A DNA stretch of 64,000 nt from Actinobacillus sp. (GTDB lineage: Bacteria; Pseudomonadota; Gammaproteobacteria; Enterobacterales; Pasteurellaceae). The notes under the pieces were generated by a model, which ran no database searches, was not told the origin of the DNA, and saw only the letters and a program-made list of their open reading frames with translations. Shown piece after piece: positions 16,985 through 27,200 of this stretch; the first letter of the stretch is position 1, and each line of letters starts with the position of its first letter. The stretch is taken from NCBI GenBank assembly GCA_020026055.1, contig JAHHRA010000008.1:1-64000 (forward strand), given 5' to 3'. Both the position numbers and the translations under genes were made by a program.

Positions 16985-19000
16985 ATGAATCAACTTGCTC
17001 TAGAAAAACAGCTTAACGAATTACGTAACATTTTACGCTATCACGAATATCTTTATCACGTTCTAGATACTCCAGAAATTCCAGATAGTGAATATGATCG
17101 CTTATTTCATCAATTAAAAACTTTAGAGAAAGCTCATCCTGATCTTATCACAAACGATAGCCCTACTCAGCGTGTAGGAGCGAAACCGCTTAGTAGTTTT
17201 TCGCAAATAAAACATGAAAAACCAATGCTTTCATTGGAAAATGTGTTTAACGATGAAGAATTTATAAGTTTTGTGAAACGCATTCAAGATCGTCTTCCTT
17301 TTTCAACAGACAATCTCACTTTTTGTTGCGAGCCAAAACTTGATGGCTTAGCGGTCAGTATTTTATATGAAAATGGCAAACTCGTTCGTGCAGCAACTCG
17401 TGGCGATGGACAAATAGGTGAAGATATCACAACAAATGTCCGAACTATTCGTAATATCCCATTACAATTATTGACAAAAACGCCTCCAGCTCGCCTTGAG
17501 GTGCGAGGTGAAATTTTTATGCCACATCAAGCCTTTAACCAGCTTAACGCAAAAGCTTTAGCAAAAGGTGAAAAAACTTTTGTTAATCCTCGTAATGCTG
17601 CTGCAGGCTCATTGCGTCAACTGGATCCTAATATTACTCGGCAACGTCATCTTATGCTAAATGCTTATGGTATTGGCATTACAGATGGTGTTGTGTTGCC
17701 CGATACACATTTCGCTCGCCTTAAATGGCTACAAAAGTTGGGTATTCCTATCAATCAAGAAATCGAATTATGTGACGGTATTGAAAAAGTGTTGGATTTT
17801 TATCGACGTATTCAACAAAAACGCCCACATTTAGGCTATGACATTGATGGTACTGTATTGAAAGTTAATGCAATTACTCTTCAAGAAGAATTAGGATTTA
17901 TTTCTAAAGCACCTCGTTGGGCAATCGCTTATAAATTTCCAGCCCAAGAAGAATTAACAATTTTACGAGATGTTGAATTCCAAGTTGGACGTACTGGAGC
18001 GATTACACCAGTTGCAAAATTAGAACCTGTTTTTGTTGGTGGTGTGACTGTCAGCAACGCGACGTTACATAATGGTGATGAAATTGAACGTCTAGGCTTG
18101 GCAATTGGTGATACAGTGAGCATTCGCCGTGCTGGTGATGTGATTCCACAAGTTGTTGGTGTTGTTCGTGATTGTCGCCCAACGGATGCAAAAGCGATAA
18201 ATTTTCCTGATTTTTGCCCCGTTTGTGGCTCACTCGTAAAACGCATTGATGGGGAAGCTGTTGCTCGTTGTACTGGTGGATTATTTTGCGATGCTCAACG
18301 TAAAGAAGCACTCAAACATTTTGTGTCACGTAAAGCAATGAATATTGATGGTGTCGGTGCTAAACTTATCGAACAACTGGTCGACCACAAACTTATTAGT
18401 ACTCCCGCGGATCTTTTTAGGCTCAATTTTCATCTCCTTTGTACATTAGATAGAATGGGTGAGAAGTCTGCACAAAAAATTCTCGACAGTATTGAAAAAG
18501 CTAAATCTACTACTCTTGCTCGTTTTATCTTCGCTCTTGGAATTCGCGAAGTCGGTGAAAGCACTGCCTTAAATTTAGCGAATTATTTTAAGGCGTTAGA
18601 GCCAATCCAAGCAGCAGATCTCATTACACTAAAACAAGTCACTGATATTGGTGATGTTGTTGCAAACCATATCTATTACTTCTGGCGTGAAGCACACAAC
18701 ATTGATGTTGTCAACGATCTAATAGCACAAGGTGTACATTGGCAGGCATTCACAACTCAACCTGTCATTGATAATATTTTTATGGGCAAAACAGTTGTTC
18801 TCACTGGTACACTTTCTCAGATGAGTCGTGATCAAGCTAAAGCTCAACTTCAAGCTATGGGGGCTAAAGTTAGCAGTGCTGTTTCTGCTAAAACGGATTT
18901 TGTTATTGCTGGTGCAAATGCGGGTTCAAAACTCGCTAAGGCAGAAGCCTTGAATATAGAAATCCTGACGGAAGACGCATTTTTAATGATGATCAAGTAG
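16985..19000 (+). CDS. ligA: NAD-dependent DNA ligase LigA
   Basis: Seals nicks during replication and repair using NAD+. Domain Ia comes first, then the adenylation domain with the active-site Lys118 in EPKLDG. The OB fold, the four-cysteine zinc finger (CPVC then C-x5-C, about 408-432), the HhH domain and the C-terminal BRCT domain (about 595-671, GKTVVLTGTLSQMSRDQAKA) follow. The 671 residues match E. coli LigA. GGAA lies before the ATG. Confidence 0.98.
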   Translation: MNQLALEKQLNELRNILRYHEYLYHVLDTPEIPDSEYDRLFHQLKTLEKAHPDLITNDSPTQRVGAKPLSSFSQIKHEKPMLSLENVFNDEEFISFVKRIQDRLPFSTDNLTFCCEPKLDGLAVSILYENGKLVRAATRGDGQIGEDITTNVRTIRNIPLQLLTKTPPARLEVRGEIFMPHQAFNQLNAKALAKGEKTFVNPRNAAAGSLRQLDPNITRQRHLMLNAYGIGITDGVVLPDTHFARLKWLQKLGIPINQEIELCDGIEKVLDFYRRIQQKRPHLGYDIDGTVLKVNAITLQEELGFISKAPRWAIAYKFPAQEELTILRDVEFQVGRTGAITPVAKLEPVFVGGVTVSNATLHNGDEIERLGLAIGDTVSIRRAGDVIPQVVGVVRDCRPTDAKAINFPDFCPVCGSLVKRIDGEAVARCTGGLFCDAQRKEALKHFVSRKAMNIDGVGAKLIEQLVDHKLISTPADLFRLNFHLLCTLDRMGEKSAQKILDSIEKAKSTTLARFIFALGIREVGESTALNLANYFKALEPIQAADLITLKQVTDIGDVVANHIYYFWREAHNIDVVNDLIAQGVHWQAFTTQPVIDNIFMGKTVVLTGTLSQMSRDQAKAQLQAMGAKVSSAVSAKTDFVIAGANAGSKLAKAEALNIEILTEDAFLMMIK

Positions 19001-19010
19001 AAGTGAGACT

Positions 19011-19055
19011 TCACGGTCATAAAATCGGAAAATTTTTTCAAATTTGCTGGCGTGA
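19011..19055. repeat. Palindromic hairpin family A, copy after ligA
   Basis: TCACG... ATAAAATCGGAAAATTTTTT ...CGTGA: the outer arms TCACG (19011-19015) and CGTGA (19051-19055) enclose the shared AAAATCGGAAAATTTTT core. It lies 11 bp after ligA and can act as a terminator. Related copies are at 28316-28362, 55183-55228 and, partly, 57958-57990. Confidence 0.6.
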
Positions 19056-19125
19056 TCTCCATTATTTTTGGGGTAATTTTTAAAACGCTTATAATACTTG
19101 CAATGTTATTAACAGGAAGTAGAAC

Positions 19126-21597
19126 GTGGATTTCGGATTTGATATTGAAGAAGCCAAACAACGTGTTACTAGGCTAGATGAATTACGCATAGCGAGAGCT
19201 ATAGAAAGTAGCCCTCCCGAGGTACGTACTGTTTTAGAGCTTTTACCTATATTTTTACACTATAACCACCCAGTCTTAGTTGGCTACGTGAAAGGTTGTC
19301 CAAAAGGTATTCATAATTTTATCCCAAACCATAACCAACAATTAGCGACACACAAACATTTTCTTAATCGAGAAAATATTAGCTATTTTTCCCTTCCGCA
19401 ATTTACGCAAAATACAAAGTGTGCATTTTTAGGATTGTATGCGATGGGCAGTGTTAGTACTATTACACAAACTCCAAATTCTGATTTGGATATTTGGTTG
19501 TGTGAATATCGAACACTCCTTTCTGAAGAGCAAAAATTATTGCAGCAAAAAATTACTTTAATTCAACAATGGGCAGCAAAACTTAATGTTAAGATCAACC
19601 TTTATCTAGTGAACCAAAACCGTTTCCGTAAAGCACAATATGCAATGCCATTGTCAGCTGAAAAAGACGATAGTGGCTCTGCACAATATATGTTATTGCT
19701 AGATGAGTTTTATCGGACAGCAATCCGCTTGGCTGGCAATCCTTTGCTTTGGCTTCATTTACCTGTAAAAGATGAGAAAGATTACGATCAATGTGTTAAA
19801 CAATTAGTTGCAGATAAGAAAATTAAATTGCGTGACTGGGTAGATTTTGGTGGATTGGATGGATTATCTGCGAATGAATATTTTGGAGCAACGTTATGGC
19901 AGTTATATAAAGGGATTGATTCGCCTTATAAATCCGCATTGAAAATTCTTTTACTGGAAAGTTACTCTGCACAATACCCGTATACAAAATTAATTTCGCA
20001 AGAATTTAAACAACGTTTACATCAAGGTGATGAAAATTATCATTTTGATGCTTATTTGTGTATGTTGGAGCAAGTTTCAAACTATCTTTCCTATAAACAA
20101 GATAAAAAACATCTTAAATTTGCATATCGTTGTTTTTATCTCAAAATTGCTGAGAATTTACATTATAAAAAATGTGCGATAAATAATTGGCGTATTCGTT
20201 ATGCGAAAGAATTAGCAAAATCTTGGGGATGGTCAGAAAGTGAAATTACAGATTTAGATAATTTACCACACTGGAAAATTAAACACGTTAAACAAAACCA
20301 TAATGATTTAATTCAATATTTGATGGCAAGTTATCGTAATTTATTATGCTTTGTTAGAAAACATAAAGTTAATGCAAGCATTGTGCCACAAGATATGGCA
20401 ATTTTAACGCGTAAACTTTATACAGCATTTGAAGATTTACCTGGGAAAGTGATTTTTATTAATTCAGCTTGTGCGAGTGATTTAAGTGAAAAAAAACTCA
20501 CCTTTGTAGAAGTTAAAAATGAGCATTCTTATTTTCGAGCTGGCTGGTATTTACTTAACCACGCGCCTAATGTAACAGCATTCACAACACCGAGACACAC
20601 TGAGTTTGGAGAAACTTTGCCGAAAATCGTAGCCTGGGCTTATTTTAATGGTTTATTAACAGCGAAAACAAAAATTTATCTTAAAAGTGAAAATGTACAA
20701 CTTAAAGCTTTACAACGCTTTATTAAAGATCTTTGCCATATATTCCCACGTAAACACATACAAGCTAGCCAACAGGAACTTTTTGCACATTGTAAAATTA
20801 AGCAACTATTTATTGCAATTAATTTAAGTTGTGATATCACGAAAGATCTGCCAGAGAATAAAGATAATTATCGAAAAGAAATATTGAAAGGCAATTTGTT
20901 AAATATTACATCTTCTAATCATCATTTTGTGAGCAGTCTTGATGTTGTTTATCGTAACCATTGGGGAGAAATTCGGACATTACATTTTGAGGGTGATGAG
21001 GCGCTAATTCGTTTATTAAAAGTGTTAACTCATAAGATCCCTCGAGCTTTTACTTCGCTTCAAAGTGTGAACATTTTTTGCTATGCCAAACACTATCAAA
21101 AAGAATTGCAAACGGCAGTACAATCGCTAATTTATCGCACATTAGGTATTAAAGAAAAAATACGGATCGAAGATAGAGAGCGGAATTCACTAATTCGTTA
21201 TTCTGGGCAAGGTTGGCGTAAACTTTTTTACACAAATGTAGAAAAAACAAATTTGCATTTATCTAAAGAGAATCCGACAGGTTATCCAAAAGAAATAGCA
21301 GTATTTGCAAGTGAAGGTTTTTTACAATTCTTTTTTGAAGACAACCATGATAGTAGTTTTAATGTTTATATTTTAGATGAAAAAAATCGTATTGAGATAT
21401 ATCGTTCTTGCCGAGGAAATAAATCACAGAAAATTAATAAAATAAATCAAATTTATCAAGCTGCAAATTTGAATACTGATGATAATCCATATAAAATAAT
21501 CAGAAACCACTTTAATTATCCTCAATTCTACCAACTATCTTCAGAGCAAGGGAAAATACAAATCGTACCGTTTGAGCATCAATTAAAAATGACTTAA
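19126..21597 (+). CDS. cyaA: Class I adenylate cyclase
   Basis: Makes cAMP from ATP; the cAMP-CRP complex controls sugar use and competence in this family. The N-terminal catalytic domain shows the nucleotidyltransferase signature GS-x9-NSDLDIWL (about 109-125). The C-terminal regulatory half is full length; 823 residues matches class I enzymes (about 840). The start is GTG with AGGAAG upstream. A weak non-ATG start is usual for cyaA in enterobacteria and limits its synthesis. It is the likely cAMP source for the CRP-type sites at 2547, 38269, 43039 and 60244. Confidence 0.97.
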   Translation: MDFGFDIEEAKQRVTRLDELRIARAIESSPPEVRTVLELLPIFLHYNHPVLVGYVKGCPKGIHNFIPNHNQQLATHKHFLNRENISYFSLPQFTQNTKCAFLGLYAMGSVSTITQTPNSDLDIWLCEYRTLLSEEQKLLQQKITLIQQWAAKLNVKINLYLVNQNRFRKAQYAMPLSAEKDDSGSAQYMLLLDEFYRTAIRLAGNPLLWLHLPVKDEKDYDQCVKQLVADKKIKLRDWVDFGGLDGLSANEYFGATLWQLYKGIDSPYKSALKILLLESYSAQYPYTKLISQEFKQRLHQGDENYHFDAYLCMLEQVSNYLSYKQDKKHLKFAYRCFYLKIAENLHYKKCAINNWRIRYAKELAKSWGWSESEITDLDNLPHWKIKHVKQNHNDLIQYLMASYRNLLCFVRKHKVNASIVPQDMAILTRKLYTAFEDLPGKVIFINSACASDLSEKKLTFVEVKNEHSYFRAGWYLLNHAPNVTAFTTPRHTEFGETLPKIVAWAYFNGLLTAKTKIYLKSENVQLKALQRFIKDLCHIFPRKHIQASQQELFAHCKIKQLFIAINLSCDITKDLPENKDNYRKEILKGNLLNITSSNHHFVSSLDVVYRNHWGEIRTLHFEGDEALIRLLKVLTHKIPRAFTSLQSVNIFCYAKHYQKELQTAVQSLIYRTLGIKEKIRIEDRERNSLIRYSGQGWRKLFYTNVEKTNLHLSKENPTGYPKEIAVFASEGFLQFFFEDNHDSSFNVYILDEKNRIEIYRSCRGNKSQKINKINQIYQAANLNTDDNPYKIIRNHFNYPQFYQLSSEQGKIQIVPFEHQLKMT

Positions 21598-21644
21598 TAG
21601 TGTATGAGTAATAATTCACTTCATAATATAAAGGTAAAGTTATA

Positions 21645-22307
21645 ATGGAAGAGAATATAATCATTGCTGGTAAAAATAAAATGCTAAGTAGCGTTTTACT
21701 TATTGATGCTCATCCATTAACGCGTCGTGCAGTAAGACAGTTATTTGATGAGAGTGATGATTTCATTGTGATAGCAGAGGTTGATTCTTGCATTGAAGGG
21801 ATAGATTTAGCATTACGTGAAAAGCCAGATGTTATCATTTTAGACTTTAATACAAAAGGATTATCTGGTCTAGATACAGTAAATGTATTGCGTCAAGAAA
21901 ATGTAAGTTCACGTATCGTTATTTTTAGTGGATCTGATGCTTACAATGATATTTTCGGTGCAATTGATGCGGGTGTTGACGGTTATTTGTTAAAAGATAC
22001 TGACCCATTTATATTTTTAGAGCAGATTAGAGATGTCGTATCTGGAAACATTGTTTATAGCAATGCAGTAGAAGAAATTATTAGTAAACGTCACATAAAC
22101 AGTAATTTAGTTCAAGGTTTAACAGCTAGAGAGTTAGATGTATTAAGTTTAGTTGCAAAGGGATTATCCAATAAACAGATTGCAAATGAACTTTTTATAT
22201 CTGAAGAAACAGTAAAAGTACATATTCGAAACTTGTTACGTAAATTAAATGTATATTCGAGATTAGCTGCAGCCATTGTTTATTTAGAGTATATCGGCAA
22301 AAAGTAG
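21645..22307 (+). CDS. narP: NarP-type nitrate/nitrite response regulator
   Basis: Two-component regulator with an N-terminal receiver domain and a C-terminal LuxR/FixJ helix-turn-helix (about 158-202, LTARELDVLSLVAKGLSNKQIANEL). The phosphoacceptor is probably Asp67 in DVIILDFNT, and the conserved Lys is about 117 (YLLKD). The acidic pair near the N-terminus, normally DD, reads D21-A22 (LIDAHPL), so one Mg2+-coordinating acid is missing. No sensor kinase gene is nearby, as is common for narP in Pasteurellaceae. Another NarL-family regulator cannot be excluded. Confidence 0.82.
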   Translation: MEENIIIAGKNKMLSSVLLIDAHPLTRRAVRQLFDESDDFIVIAEVDSCIEGIDLALREKPDVIILDFNTKGLSGLDTVNVLRQENVSSRIVIFSGSDAYNDIFGAIDAGVDGYLLKDTDPFIFLEQIRDVVSGNIVYSNAVEEIISKRHINSNLVQGLTARELDVLSLVAKGLSNKQIANELFISEETVKVHIRNLLRKLNVYSRLAAAIVYLEYIGKK

Positions 22308-22338
22308 GTGAAAATTTGTATTATAGAAAAGTAAAACA

Positions 22339-22372
22339 AAAAGTGCGGTAGAATGAAATTTACCGCACTTTT
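22339..22372. terminator. Inverted uptake-signal-sequence pair acting as the narP terminator
   Basis: AAAAGTGCGGTA (about 22339-22350) and TACCGCACTTTT (22361-22372) form a 12-bp stem with a 10-nt loop, 31 bp after narP. Both arms carry the H. influenzae-type 9-mer AAGTGCGGT. Paired uptake sequences used as terminators are well known in Haemophilus. This is the only exact pair I noticed in the window. Confidence 0.9.
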
Positions 22373-22409
22373 GCGTATTATATTGCCGATGATTACTTAC
22401 GGAGTAAAT

Positions 22410-24269
22410 ATGCCGTATCTATTTTTGACAAAACTTAATGTTTTATTGCTATTTTTTCTGATAAATACAGTATTGTTTTGTCCAACAGTGCTTTATGCTC
22501 GTTCAAGTCTTGCCAATAATGATGAGAAATCCTTTGAAAAGACTTCTACTCATCTGAATGATAATTTTTTAAATAAAGATTCTAATTCTGAAAATACACA
22601 ACTACTTTACAAATTAGAACTTCTAGGAATAAAAAATGCTGACGCAAAGAAAAATGCACAGATTTACCTCAGTATGATTTCTCCACAAGAGATGGATGGT
22701 TCACCACGTAATTTTTCCTTAGTGCAACAAGCGATTCAAAAAGCAATTAGTGTATATGGTTATTTTAATAGCACCATAAAATTTGATCTTATTGCACCTA
22801 AAAAGAGAGGGAATAAAGGTAAATTGCGAGTCACTGTTGAACAAGGACCGCCGACTTATATTGCAGGGACGAGAGTAGATATTTTAGGACAAGCACAAAA
22901 GGAAGATGAATTTAAAACATTACTGACGAAAATTCCCGCAATTGGTACACAAGTTAATCAAGAAACCTATGATAAATTTAAAGAAAATTTGCAACAACTT
23001 GGGATTGAAAGAGGGTATTTTGATGCGAATTTTACTTTAAGCCGCCTTGATGTAAAGCCATCAACACACCAAGCTTGGTGGAATATAGATTATGATAGTG
23101 GTCAACGTTATCGTTTTGGGCATTTTACTTTTGAAAATAGCCAGATTCGCCAAGATTATTTACAAAATATTATGCATATGAAAGAAGGGTCGCCCTATAA
23201 TATGCAAAATCTTATTGATTTAAATAATGATTTATCTGCATCAGGGTGGTTTAAAACTGTTTTAATTCAACCCAAAATAGATAAAGAAAACAAGACAGTT
23301 GATGTGAATGTCTCTTTTTACCCTCAAAAGAAAAATTTATTCAAAGTTGGGGTTGGTTATGCAACAGATGTTGGTGGACGCCTGCAACTAGGTTGGAATA
23401 AACCTTGGATAAATAGTAAAGGTCAAAGTTTTCACAGCGGTTTTTATATTTCAAGACCTAAAATTGTAGTTGAGACAGCTTATCGCATACCGTTGGTCCG
23501 AAATCCATTAAAATATTTTTATGAGATTTTTTATGGGATTAAACGTGAAGATGAAAATGACACTTTCACTAATTCGCAAGCACTTTCAGTAATGCGTTAT
23601 TGGAATCGTGAAACAGGTTGGCAAAATGGGGTGGGATTACGTGTGTTGTACGATTCTTTCACACAAGCATCTCAATCGCATAAAACTTTACTTGTTTACC
23701 CAACTGTTACTGCGATCCGTACACGATTCAGAGGCGGACTTTTCCCATATTGGGGAGATACGCAACGTATTTCACTGGGTGTTGGAAATAAAGTATGGGG
23801 TTCTGAAGTAAACTTTTATCGATTACAAGCTTCTACTGTTTGGATTAGAACTTATTTTGATAAGCATCGTTTTATTTCTCGAGCAGGTGTTGGTTATTTA
23901 CACACTAGTCAATTTGATCGTATTCCACCAAATTTACGTTTCTTTTTGGGGGGGGATAACACTATACGTGGGTATAAGTATGAAACAGTTGCACCTCGAG
24001 ATGCTGCTGGAAAATTAATTGGGGGTGCCTTTATGGGATATGCAGGTTTGGAATATAACTACCAAGTTCTACCTAATTGGTGGGGCGCAGTTTTTGCTGA
24101 TACAGGGTTTTCAACAGAAAAATTCATCCCTAAAGATTTATGCTATGGTGCTGGTGTTGGCGTGCGTTGGATTTCACCAGTGGGTCCAGTAAAATTAGAT
24201 GTTGCAACCCCTGTACGTAGTGATCACCATAATGTGCAATTTTATTTGAGTTTGGGTACAGAACTCTAA
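22410..24269 (+). CDS. tamA: Translocation and assembly module subunit TamA
   Basis: Outer-membrane Omp85-family protein that works with TamB in outer-membrane biogenesis. From the ATG at 22410 it has about 619 residues: a signal peptide (FLTKLNVLLLFFLINTVLFC to about residue 31), three POTRA-type domains to about 310, then a 16-strand barrel. The barrel has the lid-lock motif region FFLGGDNTIRGYKYETV, an (V/I)RGY/F-type signature. GGAG 5 bases upstream fixes the start. An upstream in-frame extension runs through the narP terminator. tamB follows at 9 bp. Confidence 0.95.
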   Translation: MPYLFLTKLNVLLLFFLINTVLFCPTVLYARSSLANNDEKSFEKTSTHLNDNFLNKDSNSENTQLLYKLELLGIKNADAKKNAQIYLSMISPQEMDGSPRNFSLVQQAIQKAISVYGYFNSTIKFDLIAPKKRGNKGKLRVTVEQGPPTYIAGTRVDILGQAQKEDEFKTLLTKIPAIGTQVNQETYDKFKENLQQLGIERGYFDANFTLSRLDVKPSTHQAWWNIDYDSGQRYRFGHFTFENSQIRQDYLQNIMHMKEGSPYNMQNLIDLNNDLSASGWFKTVLIQPKIDKENKTVDVNVSFYPQKKNLFKVGVGYATDVGGRLQLGWNKPWINSKGQSFHSGFYISRPKIVVETAYRIPLVRNPLKYFYEIFYGIKREDENDTFTNSQALSVMRYWNRETGWQNGVGLRVLYDSFTQASQSHKTLLVYPTVTAIRTRFRGGLFPYWGDTQRISLGVGNKVWGSEVNFYRLQASTVWIRTYFDKHRFISRAGVGYLHTSQFDRIPPNLRFFLGGDNTIRGYKYETVAPRDAAGKLIGGAFMGYAGLEYNYQVLPNWWGAVFADTGFSTEKFIPKDLCYGAGVGVRWISPVGPVKLDVATPVRSDHHNVQFYLSLGTEL

Positions 24270-24278
24270 TTTTAGGTT

Positions 24279-27200
24279 ATGGAAATGGATGAAAAGGCAA
24301 GTGGAAAGATAGCAGGCAATAAGCCTGCTAAAGTAAGACAAAAAACAAAAAGTTATTTATGGTGTAAATGGCTGGGCAGTATTTTTGCTGTAGGGATACT
24401 GATCATTTCATTTTTTCTTTACTTCATCATTTCTGCTTCTGGACAACATCGTCTTTTATATTTTATTGATAACATATTAACAGAACTGAAAATTGAACAG
24501 GTTTCTGGGGATCTGTGGGGCAAAGATGGATTGACAATTACAAATTTTCAATTCAATAATCAAAATATTAACGTACAAGTAGCAAAAACACACCTTCAGA
24601 TCTCGCTTCGTGATTTATGGGCAGAACGTAAATTATCGATCGGTGATATTTCTTTCATAAATCCAAGGATTTTATTAACACCCACAAAAACAACTCCCCC
24701 TAGCGATGATAAGACTACCTCTAGTACCAATACTTTTAATTTACCTTTTGCAATAGAGCTTAAAAATTTACAGATTGATGATTTTGAATTAGTGTTATTA
24801 GAGCATGGTAAAATTCAGCTTGGTCACTTCCAAACTGCAGCAACTTTCACAAATCAAATCGGCTTAAGTTTTTCTCCAACAATCATTAATGATTTATGGT
24901 TAGATTTTCCCAAAGTTGAATCTGAGCAAACACATATAGACTACGCCTCGGAAATTGAAAAAAATTTCTCTGATTCAAAAATTGAGAAAAAATCAGTTGA
25001 TTGGGGAGAAATAAATAAGCGGTTTGCATTGCCATTATTTTCTCTTAGTGATTTTGAATTGCCATTTATAATTCAACTACCACATTTAGAGGGAAATAAT
25101 TGGCTCTTCAAACAAAGCGACAAAAGTTATGATCAATTTAGTGTATCGCAATTTTTATTAGAAGCAACGGCACAAAAATCTACTGTAAACCTTAACAAAC
25201 TTTGGATAAAAAGCCCTGTTGCTGAAGTGAATGCTAATGGTAATATTCAAACTATTGCCGATTATCCCTTACATTTAACTCTTTCTGGTCAGTTTGATGC
25301 TTTATCACCAATGCATTATTTTTACGACATTGATTGGATCCATTTATTTTTCGCACAACCAAATACACTCAATTTACAAGCAACAGGTGGTTTAAATAGT
25401 CGTACTACTTTGAATATTCAAACTACAGGGGCATTAGACGCGGATATTGTTGTCAGCGCGGATTTAACGACTCACAAAATGCCTTTTTCAGTCCATATTA
25501 AAAGCCCATATCTACAATATCCTTTTGATAAAACGAAGCCTAATCCGTATAAATTCAAAAATGTTGATATTCAAGTGACAGGGAACTTATTAGGTTACCA
25601 AGGTCGCATTTACGGAGAGTTCATCGGTAAAAATATCCAGACGGCACCAATCATGATCGATGTTGAAGGTGATATGTCAGAGGTGAAAATTAATGAATTA
25701 CAACTTAATATTAATCAGCAAAGCCAGTTATATCTAAATGGTGAATTAAGCTGGCGGAATCAGCTTAAGTGGCAATCCACAGTTAAATTGAAAAAATTTG
25801 ATTTAGGGAAATATTTGCCACAAAACGTACCACAATTAAAACAATTACAAGGTTTTTCAAGTGTGTTATCTGGTATAGCTTCTTATGAAGGTTATCTTAA
25901 TTTTTACGATAATGACTGGTATATGCAAGTACCAGAACTTTCCTTAACGGGTAAGATTTCTCAACGTCCATTTTCATTCATCACACAGTTTGAGTTTTCA
26001 CCACAGTACGTGGATATCCCAAAATTTGAGCTGAATTATCATCAAAATAAGATAAGCCTACACGGTAATATAAGCCAAACTACAGATCTAGTAATGGAAA
26101 TAAACGCACCTAATTTAAGTGGCTTGCTTCCTAGCTTACATGCGGATTTACGAGGGAACGTGTTGCTAAAGGGCAAAGGACATCATTTGCGTGCTAAAGC
26201 GGATGTTGTGGGGAAAAATATTCGATTTGAAGATTTCAAACTCAACCAAATTAATCTGATGACAGATATGCAAGATTTAGCACATCTTCATGGCAATATC
26301 CATTTAGCGATACGGGATATTACCTATCATGAAATACATTTTCCTCAAATTGATCTCCAAGGTGCAGGCACAGGAGAGAATCATAAAGTAACTTTGATTT
26401 CGCAAGGGACTCCTTTTGCACTAACACTCAATTTACAAGGCGGTTATTCTAATGATTTTACTTTCTGGCATGGGACATTATCTCAACTGAAAATCGACAG
26501 TCCCGTAGGCGATTGGTGGATTGATAAGGCTATCAAAATCACTTATAACTTGCCTGAATTTAAAGCAACTATCGATATGAATTGCCTGCTTAATTCACAC
26601 GCAAGTTTATGTTTTCCTAAACCGCTTTATTTTGGTCAAGATGGTGATATAGCCTTTAATCTAAAAAATTTAGAATTGGCTTCATTAAACCCAAATTTTT
26701 CTCAAAATACATTCAAAGGGAAAGTATCAGCTGTAGGAAAAGTAAAATGGTCAGCAACAAAATCGCCACAAATGAAAATCGATGTTGATGGACGAGATGT
26801 ACAAATTACTCAACAAATTGATTATCGCCATTTTAAATTTGCAATACCAAGTGTTAAAGCAATAGCTAATTTAGCAAATAATCAATTAACGAGTAGTGCT
26901 AATATTCGACTTTATAACCCTTACACCCCAGCAGAAAATCGCAATAGTCAAATTAATATTGCCTTTAATGTTAATAAGTTAAATAAAGAAAGGACACTAA
27001 CAGGCAGTGCAAAAATAGAGCGTCTCTCACTTTCTCTTCTCAACCAATTAGTTACTGCAGATGAAAATTTGAAAGGGAATATTTCAGCAAATATGCAATT
27101 TGCAGGTTCATTGAAGGCTCCGTTGTTAATGGGAAATATCAGCGTTAACAATGTTGTAACTAACATAAGAAGCCTGCCATTTGACATTACTCAAGGACGG

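Noticed and set aside
22353..22409. N-terminal extension of tamA
   Set aside because: It starts inside the uptake-sequence terminator and would bury the signal peptide; the ATG at 22410 has GGAG.
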